NCBI GenBank assembly: GCA_964468435.1
Contig: CAYXVE010000011.1
Span: forward strand, 1-64,000
Direction of reading: 5' to 3'
Length of the DNA: 64,000 nt
From: JBCCTX01 sp964468435
GTDB lineage: Bacteria > Bacteroidota > Bacteroidia > J057
The translations under genes were made by a program, and so were the position numbers. Under the pieces are notes generated by a model. It did not search any database. It was given only the letters and a program-made list of their open reading frames with translations, and had not been told where the DNA came from. Position 1 is the stretch's first letter. Every line of letters starts with the position of its first letter. Shown here in pieces: positions 35,801 through 43,869 of the stretch.

Positions 35801-37186
35801 GTCCATTGCGTCGTCTGCGTTGAAAGCAGATACCAGGTAGCTCGTATTTACGGTACCACCAAACCACTCGAATCCGTCATCAGCATTGAAAATTACCTCT
35901 ACATGGTCGATGGTAGTAGCGCTTCCCACAGCACCCATCGTCAGACCATTGATCTCGTTTCCAGCTCCAATATCTGTACCTCCATGGCGGATAGACACGT
36001 AGCGGAAAATTCCGGAATTGTCTTCGTCATCATCCCCTCCATAGAGACCACGAAGCTCGGTAGTAGGAATACCTTCAACAGCAGTTTCACCAGGATTGGA
36101 GTTCAACGTAGCATTACCCAGGATGAGGACTCCTCCCCATAGACCAAAAGTACCCGCAGGTATGTCAGTAGGATTATTGACGTCATCTAATATAGAAGTA
36201 AAGATGATAGGCTGAGTGGGGGTACCTTCAGCGATAATATAGCCATCGCGAGCTACTACCAGGCCAGAAGCCTGAGCACCTTGTCCAGTTTCACCTTTAA
36301 TCACAGTTCCTGGCTCGATGATCAACGTATCACCAGCATTTACAAATACCAAGCCATCGAGAATGTATTGATTTTCAGAAGTCCAGACAGTAGTACCTTC
36401 TCCAGTGTCATCCGAAACTACAATAGTCTGAGGTTCTACGACGACTTCAGGGAATTCGATAACAGTTCCATCGGGAAGTGCTGCCAGCAGGGCAAATCCA
36501 GCGCCCCCCTGGTTGTTCAGCGGGTTGAGGAAGCCAGAGGCGAATACGACAGCAGCACCTCCACCCAAACCAGACAGGTCTACATCGTATGATTCAACGA
36601 CAGCATCATTGTCATCCGCCAATGTGATGTCCAGTGTATAAACATCAGCAGGCACAGTCAGATAACCACCATCAGAGAAAGATCCGTAAGCCAGATCGTC
36701 TACCAATACGGTTCCACTAGCAACTACATCTACGGCAGGAGCGTCGGTAGCACCATGGTAAGCGGCAAATGTAACATTAGCTTCTTCGTCAGCCTCTGTA
36801 AAAGCAGGTGTCAGGATTTCCAGGTTGAATCCGATCTCAGCGTTAGCAGAAGTATCGAAATCATCAGGGTTCAATACACCAGTAGCCATTACCACATAAG
36901 ACTCACCTTCCGTGAGGGTAACGGGAAATTCAGCGAGTATATCGTCAGCGCTCTCGCTGTTCTCAGGTGCTACACCGATCACAATCTCGGCACCTGCAGG
37001 TAAATCCAAAAATTCAGTTGCAGTACGATAAGCTACATCATCGAGTGCTAACTCGCCGTTTAAGTAGATATCCACGACATTTGCTTCAGGATCTCCGGAG
37101 TTGTGGATTACCTGTACGCTTGCAGTTTGCGCATGCAGGAATACTCCTGACATGAGCAGTAATAAGCTTACATAAAGTTTTTTCAT
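32855..37186 (-). CDS. Large secreted surface protein: two DUF4397 + beta-helix modules and T9SS sorting domain
   Basis: The start at 37186 (MKKLYVSLLLLMSGVFLHAQ) gives a signal peptide; the protein is 1443 aa. Layout: DUF4397-like pair (SVQVIHNSGDPEANVVDIYLNG, VTFAAYHGATDAPAVDV), a roughly 430-residue domain rich in IVVSDDTGEGTTVW, GLWGGVLILGNA and YGGDDDEDNSGIFRYVSIRHGG (right-handed beta-helix-like), then a second DUF4397 pair, a second copy of the same domain, and a C-terminal T9SS domain (LSIYPNPSNGVFAV... QRIIVE). The beta-helix halves are identical. Encoded downstream of a TonB-dependent receptor on the same strand, with its own promoter region. Probably surface-attached; ligand unknown. 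Confidence 0.88.
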   Translation of the reverse strand: MKKLYVSLLLLMSGVFLHAQTASVQVIHNSGDPEANVVDIYLNGELALDDVAYRTATEFLDLPAGAEIVIGVAPENSESADDILAEFPVTLTEGESYVVMATGVLNPDDFDTSANAEIGFNLEILTPAFTEADEEANVTFAAYHGATDAPAVDVVASGTVLVDDLAYGSFSDGGYLTVPADVYTLDITLADDNDAVVESYDVDLSGLGGGAAVVFASGFLNPLNNQGGAGFALLAALPDGTVIEFPEVVVEPQTIVVSDDTGEGTTVWTSENQYILDGLVFVNAGDTLIIEPGTVIKGETGQGAQASGLVVARDGYIIAEGTPTQPIIFTSILDDVNNPTDIPAGTFGLWGGVLILGNATLNSNPGETAVEGIPTTELRGLYGGDDDEDNSGIFRYVSIRHGGTDIGAGNEINGLTMGAVGSATTIDHVEVIFNADDGFEWFGGTVNTSYLVSAFNADDAMDYDEGFRGKGQFWFVIQSDVVGSDRGGEHDGGTAPETAEPFTTPEIFNATYIGRGEAADRRAITFRDNAGGTYKNSIFTEYGRGIDIEKLESGTHAFDRLQNGDLNLTNNLFWNVAGNDPADVFTVAGGNDEDQAFVQAYFSDNANEVANPGLVGISRETDGGLDPRPSDAVALSNLAELSEDTFFMAVDYKGAFGLDGIWAKGWTYMDFLGYFAEATDPVEVVAEDSALVQVIHNSSDPAANVVDVYVNGALAIDNFAYRTATPFISLPAGIALTLGVAPEDSEGPQDIIAEFPTQLDSGVNYVVVATGVLNPDDFDTSANEDIGFNLAVFPNALTEGTAGNISVLAYHGATDAPTVDINIAELGAPAFTDLSYGGFQGYGELPTPAAPITLDVALDSDGTVVASFTADLTDLDGQAGVIFASGFVNPLNNQGGAGFALLAALPDGTVIELPEVVVEPQTIVVSDDTGEGTTVWTSENQYILDGLVFVNAGDTLIIEPGTVIKGETGQGAQASGLVVARDGYIIAEGTPTQPIIFTSILDDVNNPTDIPAGTFGLWGGVLILGNATLNSNPGETAVEGIPTTELRGLYGGDDDEDNSGIFRYVSIRHGGTDIGAGNEINGLTMGAVGSATTIDHVEVIFNADDGFEWFGGTVNTSYLVSAFNADDAMDYDEGFRGKGQFWFVIQSDVVGSDRGGEHDGGTAPETAEPFTTPEIFNATYIGRGEAADRRAITFRDNAGGTYKNSIFTEYGRGIDIEKLESGTHAFDRLQNGDLNLTNNLFWNVAGNDPADVFTVAGGNDEDQAFVQAYFSDNANEVANPGLVGISRETDGGLDPRPSDAVALSNLAELSEDTFFMAVDYKGAFGLDGIWAKGWTYMDFLGYFVENVDPVEVSVVPGFQPVEGLSIYPNPSNGVFAVRAESMSAQKVSIDVFDMIGNRVHFSEARPVAGAMNEQVDLTNLAPAVYLMRVTQGDKMAVQRIIVE
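33159..34447. repeat. Intragenic direct repeat, copy 1
   Basis: 1289 bp that read as identical to 35163-36451 (offset 2004 bp, 668 codons). No mismatch was seen when reading both copies in parallel. It encodes most of the second beta-helix domain. Divergence begins abruptly at both borders. Confidence 0.9.
35163..36451. repeat. Intragenic direct repeat, copy 2
   Basis: Second copy of the 1289-bp repeat, encoding the first beta-helix domain. The flanking DUF4397-coding DNA is clearly diverged between the two modules, so homogenisation is confined to this part. Confidence 0.9.
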
Positions 37187-37252
37187 TGTGAAATAATTTA
37201 GTTTTAATGGAAATAATCTATAATTCTGAGTTTCAGTCAAGCTAATATCCTG

Positions 37253-37271
37253 ATGTTAAGGTAATGTTAAG
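37253..37271 (-). promoter_or_regulatory. PhoB-box-like direct repeat upstream of the beta-helix gene
   Basis: On the minus strand CTTAACAT-TAC-CTTAACAT, two 8-bp direct repeats with an 11-bp period, 67-85 bp upstream of the start codon. The 11-bp direct-repeat geometry is that of OmpR/PhoB-family sites, and the half-site is close to the cyanobacterial Pho box CTTAACCT. The TonB receptor gene has the same element at a similar distance. Confidence 0.55.
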
Positions 37272-37315
37272 ACGCAATAAATTTTATTTAAGCATCCCCT
37301 AAACAAAATTCAATG

Positions 37316-37350
37316 CAAAGGGCTATCCGTGGAAATTGGATAGCCCTTTG
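37316..37350 (-). terminator. Terminator hairpin after the TonB-dependent receptor gene
   Basis: Perfect 13-bp stem (37316-37328 with 37338-37350; arms CAAAGGGCTATCC) and a 9-base loop, 6 bp after the receptor stop. The downstream T content on the minus strand is moderate (ATTTTGTTT), so some read-through into the beta-helix gene is possible. Confidence 0.75.
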
Positions 37351-37356
37351 TAGCTT

Positions 37357-40275
37357 TTATCTGATCTGGTAAGAAAGACTGAGTGAATAACTTCTACCTA
37401 CTGTATAATTCTGGTAAATATATTCCTGACCAAGATATTCCTGTATCTGTCTGTATTCAGGATTTAGCAGATTTCTGGCGCGAAACCTTACGGCAAAATT
37501 ACCTAGCTCTTTTCTAATAGAGAAATTTAGCAGACCACGAGGTTGCTCATACACATCTGGGTTGATACCTCCTACCACAGTAATTCTCTCACCAAAGATA
37601 TTGTAACTCAAGCTAGCATTTATTCCGGTTTTGATATTATCTACGAAGGCTAATTCGGCATTTACTGCGAAGGGTGACTGTCCATAAAGGGGTCTACGAC
37701 TATCCCTGTCTGGGTCAACTGACTGAATGAGTTCTACTTCCGATTCATCTATATCTACCCTTGAGCGTATTAGCGATGCATTACCACCAACCTGAAAATT
37801 AGCCAGGCTAGGTGAGATGAATTCCAGTGTTTTGCGGAATTCGAATTCTAGTCCTAAAGCTTCTGCATTACCTACATTTTCAAAAGTAAGCTCCAAATTA
37901 AACGCCTCAGAGTTGATAACCTTCTCGATAGGATCTTTGAAGTTTTTGTAAAATGCACTCACCGTAATCAGTTCACTGGGAGATGGAAACCATTCCCATC
38001 TCAGATCGACATTGTCGATCAGAGTACGATTTAAGCTAGAATTACCGACTAATATGAAGTCGCCCACAAAGTCGAATGATACAAAGGGCGAAAACTCACG
38101 AAAGGTGGGTCTGGCAATCGTACGTGCATATCCAGCACGTAGGTTCATATTTTCATCTATTGCATAAATCAAATGGGAAGCGGGAAGGAAATCATCCAGA
38201 TCCAATTTACCTTGATCAAGATTTTGATCTTCGGATATAGCGGTTGCATCAGTTTGTTCAAAGCGTACTCCTACGATACCTTTAAGCCGTGTGGAAAATG
38301 GTATTTCTCCCATCGCGTAGAGTCCTAGAATAGTCAATTCCCCATTATAGTTATTTCGCTCTTGTGAGGCGTCTTGCAACAAGAGCTTTTCTCTTACCAC
38401 TCCAGAGGTTCCTAATTCTTGCACAAAGACTCCTAAGTTAGGCTCACCAAAATATGCAGGAGGGTCACCATTGTATTTCTCTGCTACCGATCCTTCTCTA
38501 TATTCAAAGCGACGCTCCATGAAGTCCCTTTGTGTGTAGGTGTAAGCACCGCCAAATTTGATATTACCCTCTGTACCTCCAGCTCCTTTAAAAGGAACTT
38601 CAAAGTTTACTTTGACATCAATATTTTGTTCATCCAATTCACGGTAAAAACGACTAGGTGGAGAATAGAGATTAGGTTGAATACTGTAAAGCGTATCGCC
38701 ATTTCTATTAAGATTAAAGTCGTTACTAAAATATCTAAGATCAGGTTCATCTTGTGTAGAATTAGTGGAAGATGCAATCCAATCCATTTTAAATTTTGCG
38801 CTTTGTCCTTCTCTAGTGCCAAAGGCATGCTCACCCTGTAATTGGAATACATCCATACTGCGTTGAGTATATGCAAGTACACGAGTCTGAAACTCCAAGG
38901 CTACATCATCACTGGGAATGGGTCCCTCCATGGCACGTGCTGTGCTATTGCCACTTTGGTTATGCATGTAGTTGAAACTGAACTTGTGGGCAGTACTAGG
39001 CTTGTAAGAAAGCTTGACGAGTGATCCCCATAAAACTTCTTGCCCTCCTTGCTCATCAATGAGTTCCAATTCTCTATTGAGGGTTTCAGTTATATTACCG
39101 GGCGAACTGGTATTTTTCCACCGTCCTGCTTCTCCCTTATAATCCTCCGAATTGTAGTAATTATAATTATTTCTGTAGGTAATACTTGCGATGTAGCCAA
39201 AAGGTTTACCAAACAAGTCAACCTGATCTCCAATGGAAATCTGATAATTTTGATTTAATGAAGATTGTTCTCTACCAGCTGGGAACATATTTGTCTCAAA
39301 CGACTTAGTGGCACGATCCAGATTATTGATTGTTTCAGTATCTGTTGCATCGAATGTTCTTTTTGGGTATCCTTCTTCACTTGCAAGAAGATCCTGAATG
39401 ATCCCCGGCAACTCACGAGTACCGTCATCATATCCAAGCCAGTCGGTATCACCTGTTTGGTAAGTAAGAAAATTGTCTGCAAAGCTTGCCTGTGTATTTA
39501 TTCCCAATGAAGCAGAGACAGTAAGCATAAATTTATCAGGGAAATCTTTTGTACGTACATCAATCAGCCCTCCAGAGAAACTTCCAGGTAAATCCGGTGT
39601 AAAATTTTTGTAAACGATGACATTATCAATCAAAGAAGTTGGGAAAATATCCATCTGAACGGTATTGCGGCTAGGGTCAAGACTGGGTAATTCTGCTCCA
39701 TTTAATGTACCCTTACTATATCTATCTCCCAAACCGCGTACGTACACATATTTACCACCTTCAACTGTAACTCCGGTTATACGCCGCATAGCAGATGCCA
39801 CATCTGGATCACCCGTACGCTTGATCAAATCCACTGATACACCATCAATGGTATTGATCGAATTTCTTTTCTGGTTATAAAGCGTAACTGTCGAAGCCTG
39901 ATTGGCACGGGCAACGATCTCTACCTTAAGATCTTCACGGATCTGCATATCCTGAAAAAGAAGTGCTTCATTAAACACCACTTCACCATCTGTGGTTGTT
40001 AGCTGAAGGGTATCGTCAATATAAGATACATAAGAGATAACTAGCGTATAATTTCCGGGCGCTGTAGTGATGGTGTAAGCACCTTCCAAATCTGTGTAGG
40101 CACCGCCTTTCATGGCATCACCCTGGAACAATCTTACTGTGGCTCCGAGGAGTACCTCTCCGGATTCTCCATCTGTCACCTTACCCCGTATAGTGGATGT
40201 TTGTGAGTAACCACAGAACCAAAGGCCTATGATGAACAGAAAAATTCCCAATTTTTTATGTAACAATTTTAACAT
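37357..40275 (-). CDS. TonB-dependent receptor (CarboxypepD_reg-like N-terminus)
   Basis: A 972-aa outer-membrane receptor. The signal peptide (LGIFLFIIGLWFCGYSQ) is followed by a carboxypeptidase-regulatory-like domain (TIRGKVTDGESGEVLLGATV), a plug domain (VKIEIVARANQ..., GVSVDLIKRTGDPDVASAMRRITGVTVEGGKYVYVRGLGDRYS) and a long beta-barrel ending in an aromatic C-terminus (SLSLSYQIR). It imports a substrate with TonB energy. A SusD-type lipoprotein is absent; the partner seems to be the downstream DUF4397/beta-helix surface protein. The substrate is unknown, but shared PhoB-like upstream sites hint at phosphate scavenging. Confidence 0.92.
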   Translation of the reverse strand: MLKLLHKKLGIFLFIIGLWFCGYSQTSTIRGKVTDGESGEVLLGATVRLFQGDAMKGGAYTDLEGAYTITTAPGNYTLVISYVSYIDDTLQLTTTDGEVVFNEALLFQDMQIREDLKVEIVARANQASTVTLYNQKRNSINTIDGVSVDLIKRTGDPDVASAMRRITGVTVEGGKYVYVRGLGDRYSKGTLNGAELPSLDPSRNTVQMDIFPTSLIDNVIVYKNFTPDLPGSFSGGLIDVRTKDFPDKFMLTVSASLGINTQASFADNFLTYQTGDTDWLGYDDGTRELPGIIQDLLASEEGYPKRTFDATDTETINNLDRATKSFETNMFPAGREQSSLNQNYQISIGDQVDLFGKPFGYIASITYRNNYNYYNSEDYKGEAGRWKNTSSPGNITETLNRELELIDEQGGQEVLWGSLVKLSYKPSTAHKFSFNYMHNQSGNSTARAMEGPIPSDDVALEFQTRVLAYTQRSMDVFQLQGEHAFGTREGQSAKFKMDWIASSTNSTQDEPDLRYFSNDFNLNRNGDTLYSIQPNLYSPPSRFYRELDEQNIDVKVNFEVPFKGAGGTEGNIKFGGAYTYTQRDFMERRFEYREGSVAEKYNGDPPAYFGEPNLGVFVQELGTSGVVREKLLLQDASQERNNYNGELTILGLYAMGEIPFSTRLKGIVGVRFEQTDATAISEDQNLDQGKLDLDDFLPASHLIYAIDENMNLRAGYARTIARPTFREFSPFVSFDFVGDFILVGNSSLNRTLIDNVDLRWEWFPSPSELITVSAFYKNFKDPIEKVINSEAFNLELTFENVGNAEALGLEFEFRKTLEFISPSLANFQVGGNASLIRSRVDIDESEVELIQSVDPDRDSRRPLYGQSPFAVNAELAFVDNIKTGINASLSYNIFGERITVVGGINPDVYEQPRGLLNFSIRKELGNFAVRFRARNLLNPEYRQIQEYLGQEYIYQNYTVGRSYSLSLSYQIR

Positions 40276-40351
40276 AATGCTTACTTTAAAATTAAAATCC
40301 TGATTGTCACTGCAATTTTCTAAAATAACCTTAAAAGTAAATCTTCGCGTA

Positions 40352-40368
40352 TGTTAAAAAATTGTTAA
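40352..40368 (-). promoter_or_regulatory. PhoB-box-like direct repeat upstream of the TonB receptor gene
   Basis: On the minus strand TTAACA-N5-TTAACA, period 11 bp, about 77-93 bp upstream of the receptor start codon. Same half-site and spacing as the element before the beta-helix gene, at a nearly equal distance from the start. Confidence 0.5.
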
Positions 40369-40554
40369 CATAATATTTTTTTATTGTTTTAGATAGCGTT
40401 AATCGCCTCATGTAGCAATGACCAATCTACATTTCCGTTTACACTATATATCGCACAATTGATACTGTCTATCTATCCGTTTATGCTTAAGAATTAATAT
40501 TATTATACGTATTAAAATATATTTGGCTAACAATATATTATAGACGAGTTGGTT

Positions 40555-41034
40555 ATGCAAAACATTATTCTCACACTCGGATTATTACTTTGCGGGATAT
40601 ATCTCTCTGCACAGTATGACCCTGCCTCCTATGAAGGAATCTCCAATTCTACAAACCGTTCAACTGTAAACCGATCAGATTCCTGGGAACAAAGCCTAGC
40701 TGCCCAAAGAACGATTGAACGCGATATCTCCATACTCATAGAAGAATATAAACACCTCTCCTTTGAGGAACAGGAAATCATCCGTCAACGCGCTACTGTG
40801 CTCCTATACGAATTGCTGGATCTCAAAATCTGGGGAAAAGAGCGCGAAGTCGCTCAGCTAGACCAGGAGCTGCACCGCATGCAACAGAGCGACGTATATC
40901 TTGAAAGACAGGCTGAAATTCACGAGCTTCAGGAATCTCTTCTCATCGTCAAGAAAAATCTAAATTATCGGAAAAGGCATCGTACTAAAATTGTACAAAA
41001 ACGGCTCGAGCAGTTGCTAAGTGGAGCGAAATAG
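40555..41034 (+). CDS. Secreted coiled-coil hypothetical protein
   Basis: A 159-aa exported protein. The ATG at 40555 (MQNIILTLGLLLCGIYLSAQ) opens a signal peptide and is preferred to a TTG six bases earlier. The mature region is highly charged helix with heptad character (AQRTIERDISILIEEYKHLS, EVAQLDQELHRMQQ). No family recognised. It is convergent with the exopolysaccharide glycosyltransferase gene and divergent from the TonB receptor. Confidence 0.7.
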   Translation: MQNIILTLGLLLCGIYLSAQYDPASYEGISNSTNRSTVNRSDSWEQSLAAQRTIERDISILIEEYKHLSFEEQEIIRQRATVLLYELLDLKIWGKEREVAQLDQELHRMQQSDVYLERQAEIHELQESLLIVKKNLNYRKRHRTKIVQKRLEQLLSGAK

Positions 41035-41052
41035 TCTATCCCGGAGTCGTCC

Positions 41053-42462
41053 TTATTTCCCTCTACCTTCCAGCATGACAATAATCGTATAGAGCATAAT
41101 TTTTAGGTCAAGAGCCAGGGACATCTGTTCAATGTACAATACATCGTATTTGAGACGTTCGATCATCTCGTCCACGGTAGAAGCATATCCATATTTCACC
41201 TGTCCCCAGGAGGTAATCCCTGGTCTTACTTTGTGAAGGTGAAGGTAGTGTGGAGCCTTTTTGACGATCTTATCAATAAAATACTGGCGTTCAGGTCGGG
41301 GACCTACGATGCTCATATCTCCCTTGAGAACATTCCAGAACTGGGGGATTTCGTCCAGCCTGGTCTTTCTGAGAAATTTACCTATCCGGGTAATTCTGGG
41401 ATCGTGGGTAGAAGACAGTGAGGGTCCCATTTTTTCAGCATTCTGGTACATTGACCGAAACTTATACATCAAGAAGGGCTTCCCATCCTTTCCGATCCGT
41501 TCTTGCTTGTAGATGACAGGTCCCGGCGAGTCAAGTTTCACACATATACTGAGAATGAGATACAATGGAGAAAACAATATCAGGAATAAAACAGAAATGA
41601 CAATATCAAACAGGCGCTTAGCTACTTTCTCCCAATTGGACATGATCTGTGGAAAAATCTCTATCAGGGGAGCCCCCAGGATATGTGTAATTTTGGCAGT
41701 GCCTACAATATAATCATATATACCTGGTACAATCTTTATATTGGCAGAAGATCTGCCCGCTAGTTCGATTACCTTAGGAAGCAGGGAAGATTCTTTTTTA
41801 TCCAGTGCAATGATAATTTCCTCTATATTTTTTTCCCGGCTGATATCCAGTAGTTCTTCCAACGTACCTACTTGCGGAATTTGCCCATCAAGCTGGTTTT
41901 GGGAGCGAAAACGTGGACAGATATACCCTTCGAATCGATAGCCCAGCCATCTGTTGGTATGTTCGAGCCGTTCATAAATCTTCAGAGCTTCTTCTCCACA
42001 TCCCACCATAAGTGTTGGAAAACCAATCTTGCGTTTTCGGATCATTATATTGGTGTGGGAGGTAAGCAGCATCCTTAAAGTAGCAGAACATCCAAACTGG
42101 AGCAAGAACAAGCGGGTCATATAAATCCGGTAAGTATTGAAGGGGATATTTTCTGGATCCAGTGGAGTGTCTAGCACTACGACGAAAAAAAAGGCAATGA
42201 CACCAATAAGTGTCCATTTGAAAACAGCGAATAATTCTTCTATTCTTGAGCGTCTGAAAGGTTTTTGATATAACCCAGCAATAGCATAGGTGAGAACCCA
42301 ATATATGGTCATGATAGAGCCAATCAGAAATTGCTTGGAATCCAGATGACCTGCAGAAAGTATCAGCTCTCCCCGCAGATGTGCATACAGCAACCACGCG
42401 ATAAAAGCGGCAACCACATCCAGTAATAGATATAAAATGCTTTGTCGCTGTTTCTTTGTCAT
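41053..42462 (-). CDS. Polyprenyl glycosylphosphotransferase for exopolysaccharide synthesis (WcaJ type)
   Basis: Transfers a sugar-1-phosphate to undecaprenyl phosphate, starting an exopolysaccharide repeat unit. The 469-aa protein has four N-terminal membrane spans, a CoA-binding-like middle domain (TLMVGCGEEALKIYERL), a fifth span (DIVISVLFLILFSPLYLIL), and the bacterial sugar transferase domain with SPGPVIYKQERIGKDGKPF, YKFRSM, KTRLDEIPQFWNVLKGDMSIVGPRPE. All catalytic blocks look intact. It lies 16 bp after the GT4 gene on the same strand. Confidence 0.93.
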   Translation of the reverse strand: MTKKQRQSILYLLLDVVAAFIAWLLYAHLRGELILSAGHLDSKQFLIGSIMTIYWVLTYAIAGLYQKPFRRSRIEELFAVFKWTLIGVIAFFFVVVLDTPLDPENIPFNTYRIYMTRLFLLQFGCSATLRMLLTSHTNIMIRKRKIGFPTLMVGCGEEALKIYERLEHTNRWLGYRFEGYICPRFRSQNQLDGQIPQVGTLEELLDISREKNIEEIIIALDKKESSLLPKVIELAGRSSANIKIVPGIYDYIVGTAKITHILGAPLIEIFPQIMSNWEKVAKRLFDIVISVLFLILFSPLYLILSICVKLDSPGPVIYKQERIGKDGKPFLMYKFRSMYQNAEKMGPSLSSTHDPRITRIGKFLRKTRLDEIPQFWNVLKGDMSIVGPRPERQYFIDKIVKKAPHYLHLHKVRPGITSWGQVKYGYASTVDEMIERLKYDVLYIEQMSLALDLKIMLYTIIVMLEGRGK

Positions 42463-42478
42463 TCGCGCTGGTTATTGC

Positions 42479-43738
42479 TTACTGATTTTTCTCCCTAGAT
42501 TTTTTTAAGGAGCCGTAAAAATCAATCAAATCTCCCACAATCTTCTTATTATCAAACTTTTTCCCGATCAACTCCCCCGCCTGATTTCCGATCAGGATTC
42601 TCATTTCCGGCTTTTCGATCAGTATAGACAGATATTTCACAAAGGATCTTACATCATCTCCCAGGAAGACGTGCTTCCCATGTTGAGGGTCTATCCCCTC
42701 GACAGCTAATTTTGTTGCTACGATGGGCCTTTTCAGTGCCATACCTTCAATGATCTTTACACGCATACCACTACCTGTAAATAATGGAACCACCATAATA
42801 TCGTTTTCTGTCATAAATTGATAGGCATTTTCCACTTCCCCCAATACCTCGATCTGTCTTTGCCTCAGTCCCCGGTACCTTGGAGGCATATTCCGGCCTG
42901 CAATCCTGAATACTGTGTAGGGATATCGCTGTTGAATTTTAGGCCATATACGGTTCAAAAACCAGTCCAATCCCTCTACATTTGGCATCCAATCCAGCGC
43001 TCCAATGTAAAATAACGAGCATTCTTTCTGGTTTGCTGCAGATGTATCAGCTTTATTTAAGTCATTTATCGGTAGTTTTTCCAGATTAATCCCAATGGGT
43101 ACTGTTTTGAGTGGGACTTTAGCACCGGCTTTTTTGATTTGTTTTTCATCACGCTGAGATACCGTTATGATCGCATCAAGGTCATTATTCTGAAATATGC
43201 CTATTTCAAAAGCTTTTATGCGTTCAGCTGTTATCTCAAAATAGTATTTCCGCCATGGGGCTTCCTCGTTTTTGGCTTTACGATCCCAGATCTCGTGTTC
43301 TACGTTATGTGCTCGCAAGACTACACATGCCTGCTCCTGATGCGTCCTAATAATATCCAGATAAGATGCCATATATAAGGTTTCGAGTTGGACAATATCA
43401 AACTCTCTGTCTTTGAAAATACCCAAAAGCGCTGTTCTAAATCCTCTGGAATCAAATCTCTGAACATGATAAGATTTCCTGCTAAATAACAGGTTGGCCA
43501 GAGCATCTATACGGCTAGGGGATGTATCTATATCGACTGCGTGAAATTCAGCCATTTCCAGTACTTCATCTGGGAGATTGCGCACATGCACATAATGCTT
43601 GGGGGTATTCATGGCCACTACCGTAACTTCGTGTCCGTGAGCGTGAAGCGCCTCAATCATATTAAACATTGCGATGGAGCCACCGTCCTTTGGTGGATAG
43701 GGAAATCTCACACACAGTATGAGTACACGTAAATTCAT
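42479..43738 (-). CDS. GT4-family glycosyltransferase
   Basis: A 419-aa GT-B glycosyltransferase with VLILCVRFPYPPKDGGSIAMFNMIEALHAHGHEV at the N-terminus and a C-terminal donor region (FYIGALDWMPNVEGLDWFLN, VVPLFTGSGMRVKIIEGMALKRPIVATKLAVEGI) that includes the EX7E-like E-G-M-A. Probably adds a sugar in exopolysaccharide or glycan assembly with the downstream WcaJ-like enzyme, which shares its transcript. The sugar donor is not predictable. Confidence 0.9.
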   Translation of the reverse strand: MNLRVLILCVRFPYPPKDGGSIAMFNMIEALHAHGHEVTVVAMNTPKHYVHVRNLPDEVLEMAEFHAVDIDTSPSRIDALANLLFSRKSYHVQRFDSRGFRTALLGIFKDREFDIVQLETLYMASYLDIIRTHQEQACVVLRAHNVEHEIWDRKAKNEEAPWRKYYFEITAERIKAFEIGIFQNNDLDAIITVSQRDEKQIKKAGAKVPLKTVPIGINLEKLPINDLNKADTSAANQKECSLFYIGALDWMPNVEGLDWFLNRIWPKIQQRYPYTVFRIAGRNMPPRYRGLRQRQIEVLGEVENAYQFMTENDIMVVPLFTGSGMRVKIIEGMALKRPIVATKLAVEGIDPQHGKHVFLGDDVRSFVKYLSILIEKPEMRILIGNQAGELIGKKFDNKKIVGDLIDFYGSLKKSREKNQ

Positions 43739-43869
43739 AGGTTAAATTTCTATGCCCCGATATCATTTTCCAAATAATCCCACCTCAACTATGGCATAGA
43801 TTCATTTTCAAAAATGAACAATTTTAATTATTTTATTTAAAATTAACATTTATTTAATACAGGCTATTT

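Noticed and set aside
32855..37240. CRISPR or tandem-repeat array
   Set aside because: The two 1289-bp copies are coding domains of a single protein, not short spaced repeats. No CRISPR-like array was seen anywhere in the window.
43840..43862. PhoB-like TTAACA/TTAATA repeat before the EF-G-like gene
   Set aside because: Second half-site is imperfect and the surrounding DNA is almost pure A/T, so chance is likely.
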